A stretch of 64,000 bases of DNA from Paenibacillus dauci (GTDB lineage: Bacteria > Bacillota > Bacilli > Paenibacillales > Paenibacillaceae). A model generated the notes under the pieces. It saw only the letters and a list, made by a program, of their open reading frames with translations, did not search any database and had not been told where the DNA came from. Position 1 is the stretch's first letter, and each line of letters begins with the position of its first letter. The translations under genes were made by a program, and so were the position numbers. The stretch lies in contig NZ_KQ040798.1 of the NCBI RefSeq assembly GCF_000971985.1, forward strand, positions 310,001 through 374,000, written 5' to 3'. This document shows, piece by piece, positions 17,973-26,406 of this stretch.

Positions 17973-18008
17973 GTATGCACTTGGTTTATTCCATTTTATA
18001 TTATGCTT

Positions 18009-18437
18009 TTACTTTTTGAGCTTGTACGTAAATTCCCAGACTGCCTCGTTACCTGAATAACGTCCACGATTCTCTGTTACCGTCACCTGCATCGTGACAG
18101 AAGTTCCCCGAGTAGAAATCGAAGATACTTTTACCGATTTGGTGGCACTGCCCTGATCCGGAATTTTGTCTTGTTCTTCTACATAAGCATACAATGAGAC
18201 TTTGCCATTGGAACCAGTCTGTACAGTCACGCTCTGTCCTTCGCTCAAATGTTTGCCGCCTGCTTTGGCTTCGGTATACCATTCATTGCCAACATGCTCA
18301 TTGGATATCATCTTTACATTAGTCAGTGTAACCGTACAACTTGATGAAGCTGCCTGTGCCGGCACATATGTACCACCCAATACCAATGATGTGGTCAGTA
18401 GTACGATGGCCGATGCTTTCGTCCATATCGTGTTCAT
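18009..18437 (-). CDS. Secreted protein of unknown function, 142 residues
   Basis: I do not recognise a family. The ATG at 18435-18437 follows GGAGGCGG and opens a clear signal peptide (MNTIWTK, hydrophobic core, YVPAQA-AS cleavage near residue 30). The longer frame upstream lacks an RBS. The mature part of about 112 residues is rich in Thr, Val and Ser and looks beta-sandwich-like; one Cys lies near its start. It ends VWEFTYKLKK. The gene stands alone between two hairpins. A small exported envelope or matrix protein is a reasonable guess. Confidence 0.75.
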   Translation of the reverse strand: MNTIWTKASAIVLLTTSLVLGGTYVPAQAASSSCTVTLTNVKMISNEHVGNEWYTEAKAGGKHLSEGQSVTVQTGSNGKVSLYAYVEEQDKIPDQGSATKSVKVSSISTRGTSVTMQVTVTENRGRYSGNEAVWEFTYKLKK

Positions 18438-18561
18438 GATTCCGCCTCCAAATGATAATTTCACTGAACAAACCGATGATTTATATAAATGAAGCACTAT
18501 AACCATAAACAGGTATTATTCAGTTACTTTATTTATCGGTCAGAAGGGAATATCTGTAAAT

Positions 18562-18606
18562 GAAAAATCTCATGCCGTACCGTTTAGACGGATATTGGCA
18601 TGAGAT
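18562..18606 (-). terminator. Intrinsic terminator after the ArsC/Spx-like gene
   Basis: ATCTCATGCC and GGCATGAGAT form a 10-bp stem on the minus strand, followed by TTTTT. It closes the run of genes from 21329 to 18628. Confidence 0.85.
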
Positions 18607-18627
18607 CACTAATCGATTTATGAGCAA

Positions 18628-18990
18628 TCAGGCTTTCCAGGCAGATTCATACATATCGGCTTTGAATCCAACTGTAACTCGGTCACCATCGGTGACGATC
18701 GGTCGTTTGATCAGCTTTCCATTTTCGGACAGCAGCTGCAGCTGTTCTTCCGGACTCATGGAAGGCAATTTTTCTTTTAGATTCATGGATTTGTACACTT
18801 CACCACTTGTATTAAAAAATTTCTTCAATTCCAGCTCACTGTGCTCGACCAGTTCACGCAGATGCTCGGCGCTCGGTGGCGATTCCACGATATGCACCAG
18901 ATGCAGTTCATGCCCCTGTTCACGCAGCCATTTGATCGCATTACGGCAGGTACTGCACTGCGGATATTGATAAACCGTTAATTTACTCAT
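18628..18990 (-). CDS. ArsC/Spx family thioredoxin-fold protein
   Basis: A 120-residue cytoplasmic protein of the arsenate reductase/Spx superfamily. The redox pair is CSTC in YPQCSTCRNAIKWL near the N-terminus; KKFFNTSGEVYKSMNL, the LIKRPIV loop and VGFK are conserved. These pieces fit the YusI/YffB-like branch more than the transcription regulator Spx, which it lacks enough length to match. The actual role (thiol reductase of unknown partner) is not known. ATCAAAGGAGAATC precedes the ATG. It lies 67 bases after the RluA gene and may be last in that operon. Confidence 0.85.
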   Translation of the reverse strand: MSKLTVYQYPQCSTCRNAIKWLREQGHELHLVHIVESPPSAEHLRELVEHSELELKKFFNTSGEVYKSMNLKEKLPSMSPEEQLQLLSENGKLIKRPIVTDGDRVTVGFKADMYESAWKA

Positions 18991-19057
18991 ATTTGTTGAT
19001 TCTCCTTTGATCGTAACATGAATATTCCAATCGGCTTGGACGCTTCATGTACATAGG

Positions 19058-20167
19058 TTATTGCTGATCGCCGCGCAGAGAAGCGTCCAGCAGAGCCAGA
19101 TCTTCCGGCAGTGGAGCCTGGAATGTCATATACTCTCCGGTAGCCGGATGAACAAAGCCAAGCTCGTAGGCATGTAGCGCCTGTCGACCTGCAAGCTCGT
19201 CCAGTCTGTGAATAGCCTCGGATGGTGCATCGGGCTCCTTTATTTGCGATATTTGATCAGACCGTAGTACTCCAGTTACAGGCAAATGATGCGTCTTTTG
19301 ATCAGCTGTATCTCCGGATTTGAACTCAGCTACCTCTTCGAATTCAGATAATGAAGCCGATACTGGATCTGCATATCCATACATCTTGTCGCCGATCAGC
19401 GGACAACCAATATGCTTCATATGCACACGGATCTGGTGAGTACGTCCTGTCTCCAGCTGTAGGGATACCAGTGCTGCATCCTGACCGGTGAATTCTTCTA
19501 CTACCTTGTAGCGGGTAGCCGCATAATAGCCATTCGGCGTCACAATCCGCAGATGCGGTTGATCGGGATCACGGTCAATCGCTCCTTCAATTCGCCCGGA
19601 TGCAGGCTGCGGCAGATGATGCACATATGCCAGGTACGATTTGAACACCTGATCCTGAATCATCTGCTCGGAGATATGCTGATGCACATACGGATTTTTA
19701 GCAACAGCGAGTACACCGGATGTGTCCTGATCCAGACGATGCACCGGACGGAAGCGGAACTGCTCTCCCTTTTGCTGCCAATAATAGACAACTCCATTAG
19801 CAAGTGTATCCGTATAATGACCATGGGTTGGATGTACGATAATACCTGCTTTTTTATTAATAATCAGCAGATGCTCATCCTCATAAATAATGTCAAAATC
19901 CAGCGGCTGTGGCAGAATATCATCCGAGGATTCCCGCTCCATACGCACTTCCACAATATCGCCTGCCCTAACCTTGTAATCTACATAGACCCGCTCACCA
20001 TTTAGCTTAACCCCATGCTCTGTCAATTTGATCCGGGACGTTAATTTGCGGGAGATGCCCATACGCCGATTCAGAATCGTCTTTAGCAGCATTCCCTCAT
20101 CCTGAGACTCGATCCGATAGACGATCGGCTCATAATACATTTTCTGTACTTCCTCTTCACTCTTCAT
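19058..20167 (-). CDS. RluA family pseudouridine synthase with an internal insert
   Basis: Converts uridine to pseudouridine in rRNA or tRNA. An N-terminal S4-like RNA-binding part spans about residues 20-75. The catalytic motif is HRLDQDTSG near residue 143, followed by YLAYVHH, ETGRTHQIRVH and HIGCPLIGDKMYG. Between MYGYAD and GRQALHAYELGF (about residues 268-325) there is a polar insert of about 55 residues, rich in Ser, Glu and Asp, that most family members lack. The total of 369 residues is therefore long. It lies 18 bases after the cobalamin adenosyltransferase gene. The target RNA position cannot be told. Confidence 0.92.
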   Translation of the reverse strand: MKSEEEVQKMYYEPIVYRIESQDEGMLLKTILNRRMGISRKLTSRIKLTEHGVKLNGERVYVDYKVRAGDIVEVRMERESSDDILPQPLDFDIIYEDEHLLIINKKAGIIVHPTHGHYTDTLANGVVYYWQQKGEQFRFRPVHRLDQDTSGVLAVAKNPYVHQHISEQMIQDQVFKSYLAYVHHLPQPASGRIEGAIDRDPDQPHLRIVTPNGYYAATRYKVVEEFTGQDAALVSLQLETGRTHQIRVHMKHIGCPLIGDKMYGYADPVSASLSEFEEVAEFKSGDTADQKTHHLPVTGVLRSDQISQIKEPDAPSEAIHRLDELAGRQALHAYELGFVHPATGEYMTFQAPLPEDLALLDASLRGDQQ

Positions 20168-20185
20168 TCCTGTGACACATTCCTC

Positions 20186-20752
20186 TCAGCTGCGGCGAAA
20201 TACTTTTTGGCTGCGTACATATTCAATATCGGCGACACCATTACGCACATTGGCAGTACGGGCCACGACAAAGAAATAATCGGATAACCGGTTCAAATAC
20301 TTGCGTACAGACGGATTGATTTCTTCCGCTGCACCCAGAGTAACCGTACGTCGTTCAGCCCGGCGACAGACAGTACGGCATACATGTAGCGCAGCAGCCA
20401 GTGCATGCCCTCCCGGCAAAATAAAGCGTTCCAGCTGCGGATTCTCCACTTCATACCGGTCGATCCATTCTTCCAGGCGCACAGCCATTTCTTCCTGAAC
20501 CTTATATTTGCTTTCGCTTAGTTTGACGAAGGCCAGATCTGAACCGCAATCGAACAGCTCCTGCTGAATCAGCAGCAGATCTTCGCGCAGATCTTCGAAA
20601 GTCTCTCCTTCTGCCAATGCGGCTGCCTGTCCGACAAAGCTGTTCAGCTCGTCGATCGTACCATAAGCTTCGACACGAATATCGTCCTTGCTCACTCTGC
20701 CGCCAATTACCGAGGTCTGTCCTTCATCACCTGTTCGTGTATAAATGCCCAA
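20186..20752 (-). CDS. Cob(I)alamin adenosyltransferase, PduO type
   Basis: Transfers the adenosyl group of ATP to cob(I)alamin, giving coenzyme B12. The family N-terminus GIYTRTGDEGQTSVIGG is present, as are YGTIDELNSFVG, LPGG near residue 115, and RRAER with SDYFFVVAR at the C-terminal end. The start is set to the TTG at 20750-20752, 6 bases after AGGAGGG; a TTG nine codons upstream has no RBS. This gives 188 residues, the family norm. It lies between a lipoprotein gene (19 bases upstream) and the RluA gene, probably as one operon. Confidence 0.93.
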   Translation of the reverse strand: MGIYTRTGDEGQTSVIGGRVSKDDIRVEAYGTIDELNSFVGQAAALAEGETFEDLREDLLLIQQELFDCGSDLAFVKLSESKYKVQEEMAVRLEEWIDRYEVENPQLERFILPGGHALAAALHVCRTVCRRAERRTVTLGAAEEINPSVRKYLNRLSDYFFVVARTANVRNGVADIEYVRSQKVFRRS

Positions 20753-20771
20753 AGAGTTCCCTCCTGTTACT

Positions 20772-21329
20772 TTATTCAATCATCGCTTTGAGTACCTGAA
20801 CTGCCTTATCATGATTGGCAAAAATCGGTACGGTCGCATACAGATCTCCTTTGGTATAACCGATCTCCTTGAACACTGCCATCTGATTTACAGGGATGGC
20901 AAATAAATGTTCTTTCTGCTTGGCAGGATCGGTGTCTTCTTCATTCGCAGCGCCTTTGGTAACTCCCTTGGTATAGGTTTTGGCATCAAAATCCTGGTCC
21001 AATACCAGATGCCCCCCGCTGGTCGCATAGGACTTCATATCATTTTCCGGCAGAATAATAATATCGTCCATGCGGTCGACGTATTCCAGCACCATCTTTT
21101 CCGGTGAATAGACCGGAGTTGTGCTGACGGTTACGGTCAGGCTGCTGCCCAGCTTCTGCTGCAGTTTCTGTTGAATCTGATCCGCCATTTCCTGCGGAAA
21201 CCCTTCACTACCCATAATGAACACTTTTACCTGATTTGGATCTTTGGATGGTTGTCCGCCGCATCCAGCCAGCAGACCGACCATGAGGAGACTGATGATC
21301 AGTACTATTCCTTTTGTCCATACCTTCAC
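20772..21329 (-). CDS. Predicted lipoprotein of unknown function, 185 residues
   Basis: The N-terminus MKVWTKG plus a hydrophobic core and LLAGCGG is a type II signal peptide; Cys23 would be lipidated. The mature protein shows alternating beta and alpha segments (VKVFIMGSEGFPQEMADQIQ, LTVTVST, DDIIILPENDM, LFAIPVNQM), which recalls a small substrate-binding fold. I cannot place the family. It is first in a run with the cobalamin adenosyltransferase and RluA genes, but the functional link is unclear. A terminator separates it from the Spo0E-like gene upstream. Confidence 0.82.
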   Translation of the reverse strand: MKVWTKGIVLIISLLMVGLLAGCGGQPSKDPNQVKVFIMGSEGFPQEMADQIQQKLQQKLGSSLTVTVSTTPVYSPEKMVLEYVDRMDDIIILPENDMKSYATSGGHLVLDQDFDAKTYTKGVTKGAANEEDTDPAKQKEHLFAIPVNQMAVFKEIGYTKGDLYATVPIFANHDKAVQVLKAMIE

Positions 21330-21383
21330 GGGTGTTCCCCCTTCAACTTAGCTACAATTCATCATACCATAGCTTTCCGGCGT

Positions 21384-21413
21384 AAAAAAAGAAGACCCTG
21401 AATCAGGATCTTC
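21384..21413 (-). terminator. Intrinsic terminator after the Spo0E-like gene
   Basis: GAAGATCCTG pairs with CAGGGTCTTC on the minus strand, followed by seven T. It lies about 80 bases beyond the Spo0E-like stop and isolates it from the lipoprotein gene. Confidence 0.88.
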
Positions 21414-21489
21414 GGCATATAGTCGAATATGACTGCGTATGTATAAGCAATGATTAGGTATATACAGTTTCTATGCTTTCTACATGATT

Positions 21490-21756
21490 CTATAGTGGTG
21501 GTTTCTTATTGGTAAGTCGCATATATTCGTTGATTTTGAGATCCAGCATCATGCTGACTTCCAGTACATCATCAGCGATAAAAGATTGTTGTTCCATAAA
21601 TAACTGTTCCATCTGGCTGCGGAGCACACGAATCTCATTTTCCAGGGAAAGTAATTGTCTGGATCTGATTGACTCCGGCTGCTGTGGCCAGGTTGCCTGA
21701 TTTTCCGAGAGCATCAGCCCGCGGTAAATTGGACCCGGATATTCCGTACAATACAA
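21490..21756 (-). CDS. Spo0E-like aspartyl-phosphate phosphatase
   Basis: Members of this family dephosphorylate Spo0A~P and delay entry into sporulation. The 88-residue protein has the expected two-helix hairpin: LENEIRVLRSQMEQLF, a short loop, then VLEVSMMLDLKINEYMRL. The second helix carries the family signature S-x-x-L-D as SMMLD (SQELD in the best-known members), whose Asp is needed for activity. The start is TTG with AAGGAGG seven bases upstream. An N-terminal stretch of about 35 residues precedes the helices, longer than in many homologues. It is monocistronic with its own terminator. Confidence 0.85.
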   Translation of the reverse strand: MYCTEYPGPIYRGLMLSENQATWPQQPESIRSRQLLSLENEIRVLRSQMEQLFMEQQSFIADDVLEVSMMLDLKINEYMRLTNKKPPL

Positions 21757-21780
21757 ATAATTACCTCCTTCGAAATAAAA

Positions 21781-21835
21781 TTCCTGCTTCCGAAGACCTA
21801 TTATAGCATAGGTTATCTGAAATGGAAGCAGAAAT
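21781..21835 (-). terminator. Imperfect hairpin after the aminotransferase gene
   Basis: TGCTTCC/GGAAGCA and an inner ACCTAT/ATAGGT stem form an interrupted hairpin, followed on the minus strand by ATTTTATTT. A TATAAT inside it may also serve as the -10 of the Spo0E-like gene. Confidence 0.5.
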
Positions 21836-21888
21836 TTGGTTTACAGGAGATAATAAGATTTTTTTGTGACAATTTACATTAATGGAAA

Positions 21889-23091
21889 TTATTTAATCTT
21901 GGCAACGAACGAACCAATCCGCTCCAGCGCTTCGCTAAGTTGCGCGACCGAGGTAGCATAGGAACAGCGAATAAATCCTTCTCCGCCCAGCCCAAACACA
22001 GTACCCGGTACAGCCGCTACCCGCCCTTCAACCAACAGCTGCTGGGCAAATTCCTCAGAGCTAAGGCCGGTAGATTGAATACTCGGGAAAGCATAAAATG
22101 CTCCCTGGGGTTCATGACAATCCAGCCCGATCTGACGGAATCCTTCGACGATCAGACGTCTGCGACGGTTATAGGATTCGACCATTTTGTCCTTTTCACC
22201 AAGACCATTAGTCAGGGCTTCCAGTGCAGCTACCTGTCCCATGACTGGTGCGCACATCACGGTATACTGGTGAATCTTGAGCATCGCCGAGATCAGATCC
22301 GGATGCCCACAGGCATAACCCATACGCCAGCCTGTCATCGCAAATGCTTTGGAGAATCCACTCACCAGAATCGTACGGTCTTTCATCCCAGGTATAGAGG
22401 CAAAGCTCACATGCTTGGTTCCATACGTCAATTCCGCATAGATTTCATCGGAAATAACGATCAGATCATGCTTTTCTACTACTTTGGCAATAGGTAGCCA
22501 ATCCTCATAGGTCATAATGGCGCCGGTCGGATTACTTGGATAGCAGAGAATCAGAATTTTGGAACGCGGTGTGATACTTTTCTCCAGCGCTTCGGCAGTC
22601 AGTTTGAAGTTATCACTGGCAAATGTCTCGATACCGACTGGCACACCACCACCAATAGCTGTAATCGGTGAATAGGAGATGTAACACGGTTCGGGAATCA
22701 AAATCTCGTCTCCCGGCGCAATCAGTGCACGCAGCGCCAGATCGATCGCTTCGCTCCCTCCAACAGTGACCAGAATCTCGTCCTTGGGATCGTAAGAAGT
22801 TTTGAATTCATTTTCCAGATAACCTGCAATGGCTTCGCGCAGTTCAGGCATACCCGCATTGGAAGTATAACGGGTATATCCTCGCTCCAGGGAATAAACG
22901 CATGCTTCACGTACATGCCATGGCGTCGTAAAATCCGGCTCTCCGACACCAAGTGTAATAATATCCTTGCTGGCACTCACCAGATCAAAAAACTTGCGGA
23001 TGCCGGAAGGCTGTATTCCGCGTACAAGCGGCGACAGATACGAATCCATCGACTTCGGCTCTCCGGCTGGCTGTTCTCGGTTGACAATCAT
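21889..23091 (-). CDS. Class I/II PLP-dependent aminotransferase
   Basis: An aspartate/aromatic-type aminotransferase of 400 residues. The PLP lysine lies in SGFSKAFAMTGWRMGY; GVGEPDF, YPSNPTGA and SDEIYAELTYG are standard fold-type I motifs, and FIRCSYA carries the carboxylate-binding Arg. The amino acid used cannot be read from the sequence; PatA-like roles in lysine or aromatic metabolism are possible. AAGGAAGAGG precedes the ATG. The gene follows an Lrp/AsnC regulator by 15 bases in one operon, a pairing common in Bacillales, so its expression may respond to an amino acid. Confidence 0.9.
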   Translation of the reverse strand: MIVNREQPAGEPKSMDSYLSPLVRGIQPSGIRKFFDLVSASKDIITLGVGEPDFTTPWHVREACVYSLERGYTRYTSNAGMPELREAIAGYLENEFKTSYDPKDEILVTVGGSEAIDLALRALIAPGDEILIPEPCYISYSPITAIGGGVPVGIETFASDNFKLTAEALEKSITPRSKILILCYPSNPTGAIMTYEDWLPIAKVVEKHDLIVISDEIYAELTYGTKHVSFASIPGMKDRTILVSGFSKAFAMTGWRMGYACGHPDLISAMLKIHQYTVMCAPVMGQVAALEALTNGLGEKDKMVESYNRRRRLIVEGFRQIGLDCHEPQGAFYAFPSIQSTGLSSEEFAQQLLVEGRVAAVPGTVFGLGGEGFIRCSYATSVAQLSEALERIGSFVAKIK

Positions 23092-23106
23092 AGTAGGCCT
23101 CTTCCT

Positions 23107-23607
23107 TTACGGGGAAATAATCAGGCGCTGGTCATCTTCGTGTTCTTCGAAAATAATACCATCCTGTTTGTATTTTTTGAGAATGAAATGGGTTTTTGTT
23201 GATAATACGGATTCAATAGGAGACAGACGTTCGGATACGAAGCTGGCTACCTCTTTGAGATTATGGCCTTCCACTTCGACCAACAGATCGTAGGCGCCGG
23301 ACATCAGATAGACGGATTTCACCTGTGGATACAGATAAATGCGTTCTGCAATCCCTTCAAATCCACGTCCGCGTTCAGGAGTAATCTGTACTTCGATCAG
23401 GGCAGTAACCGTCTCTTCATCCACCTTGCTCCAGTTCACGACAGTAGCATACTTGACGATCACATGATCATCTTCGAGTTCCTGAATCGCTTGTTTAATC
23501 TCGGCTTCCTCTACACCCAGCAACGTGGAAATCAGCTGTGGCGTACGCCGTGCATCTTCTTTTAACAGATCAAGTACCTGCAGCTTAAGCTCGCTCAGTT
23601 CCTTCAT
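23107..23607 (-). CDS. Lrp/AsnC family transcriptional regulator
   Basis: A DNA-binding regulator of 166 residues, sensing an amino acid. The N-terminal winged helix (about residues 1-60) includes ISTLLGVEEAEIKQAIQELE. The C-terminal RAM domain (about 65-145) shows ALIEVQI, VKSVYLMSGAYDLLVEVEG and VLSTKTHFILKKY. A charged tail ends in RLIISP. It is the first gene of the pair with the aminotransferase and probably controls it and itself. AT-rich repeated sequence overlaps its promoter. Confidence 0.92.
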   Translation of the reverse strand: MKELSELKLQVLDLLKEDARRTPQLISTLLGVEEAEIKQAIQELEDDHVIVKYATVVNWSKVDEETVTALIEVQITPERGRGFEGIAERIYLYPQVKSVYLMSGAYDLLVEVEGHNLKEVASFVSERLSPIESVLSTKTHFILKKYKQDGIIFEEHEDDQRLIISP

Positions 23608-23644
23608 AAATGTATAGCCTCCAAGTGCTAAAGATTAATATTAA

Positions 23645-23672
23645 ATATTACACGAAACGTATACTTGTGCAA
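23645..23672 (-). promoter_or_regulatory. Promoter of the Lrp-aminotransferase operon
   Basis: Minus-strand TTGCAC (23667-23672) and TAATAT (23645-23650) are 16 bases apart. The -10 lies in an AT-rich stretch of ATTA/TAAT repeats, which would suit autoregulation by an Lrp-type protein. Confidence 0.5.
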
Positions 23673-23862
23673 CCCCGGACCTGCTGCCAGCCTCATATAT
23701 AAGCCTCTATTCGTTGTAAAAAGAAATACAGCTGCTTCATTATTGTGATAATCCGGTTACTTAATTGTAGTAACTAGCTGTTTATTCCATTTAGGAACAT
23801 GGTGCAGATGTTACAGAACAGGCGGTTTGCAATTTATTTTAACTATCCAAGGAGCGAATACA

Positions 23863-25107
23863 ATGGATTTACACACCGGTAATACCATGTGGGGTCATAC
23901 CCTCACCAATCCGCCACGCTATGAGCAACTGCAGGAAAATCTGGAATGTGACGTACTCGTCATTGGAGGCGGCATGGGCGGAGCTCTATGTGCACGCGAA
24001 TTTGCCCGCCGTGGACTGAAAACAGTCGTTGTAGACAAACGATACATTGGTCAGGGCAGCTCTATAGCCAACACCGGTTTGCTGCAATATACCAACGACA
24101 AGACTTTAACGGCTTGCATTCATACGTTTGGTGAAAAAAATGGCGTACTGTTCTACGATCTTTGCCGGCAGGCGATGGAGTACTTGCTGCATACGGCGCC
24201 TACACTTCCGATGGATGCCCAGCTGATTCCACGCAGCAGTCTTTATTTTGCCAGCAGTGAGCAGGATGTAGAAGGGCTGCGTGAAGAGTATCACAATTTG
24301 AAACGGCACGGGTTTGATGCCGAATACTGGGTGGAAGACCGGATTGCAGAGCATTTCTCTTTCCGCAAACCTGCTGGTCTATATACACATGGAGATGCAG
24401 AAGTGAATCCTTATCGATTAGTGCATGCGCTGATGATGGATGCTGTCAATCACGGTGCACACATCTTTGAACAAACGACTATTACCAATCAGGAATTCAC
24501 TGAAGATGGTGTGATCTGCCATGCCGGTGATTTGTCGATCCGTGCTCGCCGCGTCGTCTTCTCTACCGGATATGAGACACAGGAGGAGAAAAAAGAGCGC
24601 GGTGCTTTCCTGATGAATACGTATGCTATTGCTACTACACCTGTTCAGAATCTGACAGGCTGGCACGAGAAGAGCATGCTGTGGGAAACGGCACGTCCTT
24701 ATCTATATATGCGTACTACTGTGGATAACCGGATTATTGTAGGGGGTCTGGATGAACCGGTCACTACAGTCGAAGACCGGGATACACGGCTTGTACATCA
24801 GGCCAATCAACTGCTGGAATCAGTACGTGAGCTCTTTCCGAATATGGGACCATTATCTATTGATTCAGCATGGGCGGCTTCTTTTGGCTCCAGTCGTGAT
24901 GGACTGCCTTATATGGGACCTCATCCGGAGTACCCGAATTGTTACTTTGTGGAGGGTTATGGGGGCAACGGCACAGTTTATAGTACGATTGCAGCCATGC
25001 TGCTCGCAGACGAACTTGTCGGTATTCACCGTCCGGAGCTGGAATTGTTCAGCCTGACTCGCACCTCCAAACCTTCACCATCTGTATCACCCGATATATT
25101 GGTATAA
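23863..25107 (+). CDS. FAD-dependent oxidoreductase (DAO family)
   Basis: A D-amino-acid oxidase/glycine oxidase-type flavoprotein of 414 residues. The FAD motif DVLVIGGGMGGALCAREFARR lies at about residues 30-50, and the C-terminal FAD contact VEGYGGNGT near residue 375. The ATG at 23863 has AAGGAGC 7 bases upstream; an in-frame start 36 bases earlier has no RBS. Such enzymes oxidise amino or N-methyl amino acids; the substrate is unknown. It is divergent from the Lrp-aminotransferase operon, so it may be a co-regulated amino-acid catabolic gene. Confidence 0.87.
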   Translation: MDLHTGNTMWGHTLTNPPRYEQLQENLECDVLVIGGGMGGALCAREFARRGLKTVVVDKRYIGQGSSIANTGLLQYTNDKTLTACIHTFGEKNGVLFYDLCRQAMEYLLHTAPTLPMDAQLIPRSSLYFASSEQDVEGLREEYHNLKRHGFDAEYWVEDRIAEHFSFRKPAGLYTHGDAEVNPYRLVHALMMDAVNHGAHIFEQTTITNQEFTEDGVICHAGDLSIRARRVVFSTGYETQEEKKERGAFLMNTYAIATTPVQNLTGWHEKSMLWETARPYLYMRTTVDNRIIVGGLDEPVTTVEDRDTRLVHQANQLLESVRELFPNMGPLSIDSAWAASFGSSRDGLPYMGPHPEYPNCYFVEGYGGNGTVYSTIAAMLLADELVGIHRPELELFSLTRTSKPSPSVSPDILV

Positions 25108-25121
25108 ATACAAGAATACAA

Positions 25122-25181
25122 ACAACAAGACGCACACAGCAGATGATCAAAAGTGATCGGTCGCTGTGTGCGTCTTGTTGT
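25122..25181. terminator. Long bidirectional hairpin between convergent genes
   Basis: A perfect 19-bp stem begins ACAACAAGACGC and returns at 25163-25181, with an inner GATCA/TGATC stem. It separates the convergent FAD oxidoreductase and zinc-ribbon genes. T-tracts are weak on both sides. Confidence 0.7.
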
Positions 25182-25221
25182 ATATCTTGTTCATATTTCA
25201 GTACTTACTCGAATCCTTGCA

Positions 25222-25818
25222 TTACTTATTATCCTGATGGCGGGTCAGATGATCTATCATACGCAGACGCTCTTCTTCGCCCAGACTCTGGTGTACATGG
25301 AAGCAGCTTGGGCATACATAGACATTCACCTTGAATGGAGCTTTCAGGAAAGCCAGTTCTTTACCAGCAGACTGATTGGGTACGAAGCCGATTGCTCCAT
25401 GTTCCTGGGTACCCGCCAGCAGCATGTATTCCTGACAATGCGGACACTGCGGAATTTCTTCCTGCGTATCTAGCAGCTGCTCTACATTCTCCTCATAATC
25501 GACCATCTTGAAATTCTCGTCACCATACTTCTCGATTGTTTTCAGGGAAGATAGATTCGGCTGATGGAACAGTTCTGCTTCGTCGAGCAGAGTTGTTGCC
25601 CGTGAAGCGATTGAGTTGTTTTTATTTTCGGAAGTATGTGCCGTTTCCGGTGAGCGAGTCTCTGCTTCGTACTGCTCTTCTTCTTCCTCATTCAGATCAA
25701 TATTAAGCGTGCGGTATCCGTTCAATTCATTACCGCAATGGGGACAATGCTCTTCCGGTCCAAATTCCGGGTCCCATACGATCTCACTGTGACACCATGG
25801 GCATACTGTTGTATCCAT
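25222..25818 (-). CDS. Zinc-ribbon protein of unknown function
   Basis: A 198-residue cytoplasmic protein with two predicted zinc ribbons. The N-terminal site is CPWC...CPHC (residues about 5-27), the C-terminal site CPHC...CPSC (about 125-175). An acidic, probably disordered stretch (NEEEEEQYEAETRS) lies between. The ATG at 25816-25818 with AAAGGAA upstream is preferred; the longer frame has no RBS. I do not recognise a functional family. It is downstream of mutS2 and the DUF350 gene in the same direction and may be part of that unit. Confidence 0.75.
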   Translation of the reverse strand: MDTTVCPWCHSEIVWDPEFGPEEHCPHCGNELNGYRTLNIDLNEEEEEQYEAETRSPETAHTSENKNNSIASRATTLLDEAELFHQPNLSSLKTIEKYGDENFKMVDYEENVEQLLDTQEEIPQCPHCQEYMLLAGTQEHGAIGFVPNQSAGKELAFLKAPFKVNVYVCPSCFHVHQSLGEEERLRMIDHLTRHQDNK

Positions 25819-25899
25819 TGTATTATTCCTTTCGTTTATCCAATTAGTCATTCTCCAGGAAAAATGCTGCAATTTTCCTTGTATTCATTTCCGTATCTT

Positions 25900-26319
25900 C
25901 TACAAAATAGCCGCTCCGATCACATACGATAATGAAATCGATATAACCATGGAAATAAATCCGATGGCCCGGTTATCGGAGGCAATCTCCCGGTCGATAT
26001 TAAATACCGGTGTCAGGAATTCGAATAAAAAGTACGCGGCCAGCAGCAGCATAAAGCCGATCAGTGACCATCCCAGGCTTCCGTATACCGAACTGTGCGC
26101 TTCAATAGAGAATCGCATAATATTGCAAATCCCGAATATCTTGCCGCCGGTCGCCATCGCCACGGACATATTGCCGCGCTTGATTTCATCCCAGCATCTA
26201 TATCGGGTCACTAATTCAAAGCACCATAAAAATACGATTAGCTGAAGCACGGCAACAGAAAAATAACCTATCATCATTCCGACCGGATGCGCCAGCAGGG
26301 GATCAATATAATCCTTCAC
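25900..26319 (-). CDS. DUF350 family membrane protein
   Basis: A 139-residue integral membrane protein with four predicted helices (about residues 12-34, 52-66, 80-100 and 115-135). The pattern of Gly and polar residues in the helices and the segment REIASDNRAIGF fit the DUF350 family. Its function is unknown. It lies 87 bases after mutS2 and 81 bases before the zinc-ribbon gene, in the same direction. Confidence 0.82.
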   Translation of the reverse strand: MKDYIDPLLAHPVGMMIGYFSVAVLQLIVFLWCFELVTRYRCWDEIKRGNMSVAMATGGKIFGICNIMRFSIEAHSSVYGSLGWSLIGFMLLLAAYFLFEFLTPVFNIDREIASDNRAIGFISMVISISLSYVIGAAIL

Positions 26320-26406
26320 GTCACTTCGTAACTCCTTCCGGTTATGAAATCATCCACAGATCATCGTAGTCAATACGTATATCCTGCAGAATGGTTTCAT
26401 ACGGGA

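Noticed and set aside
25122-25181. 19-bp inverted repeat as a possible insertion-sequence end
   Set aside because: It is a single hairpin between convergent genes with no transposase or target duplication nearby; a terminator is the simpler reading.
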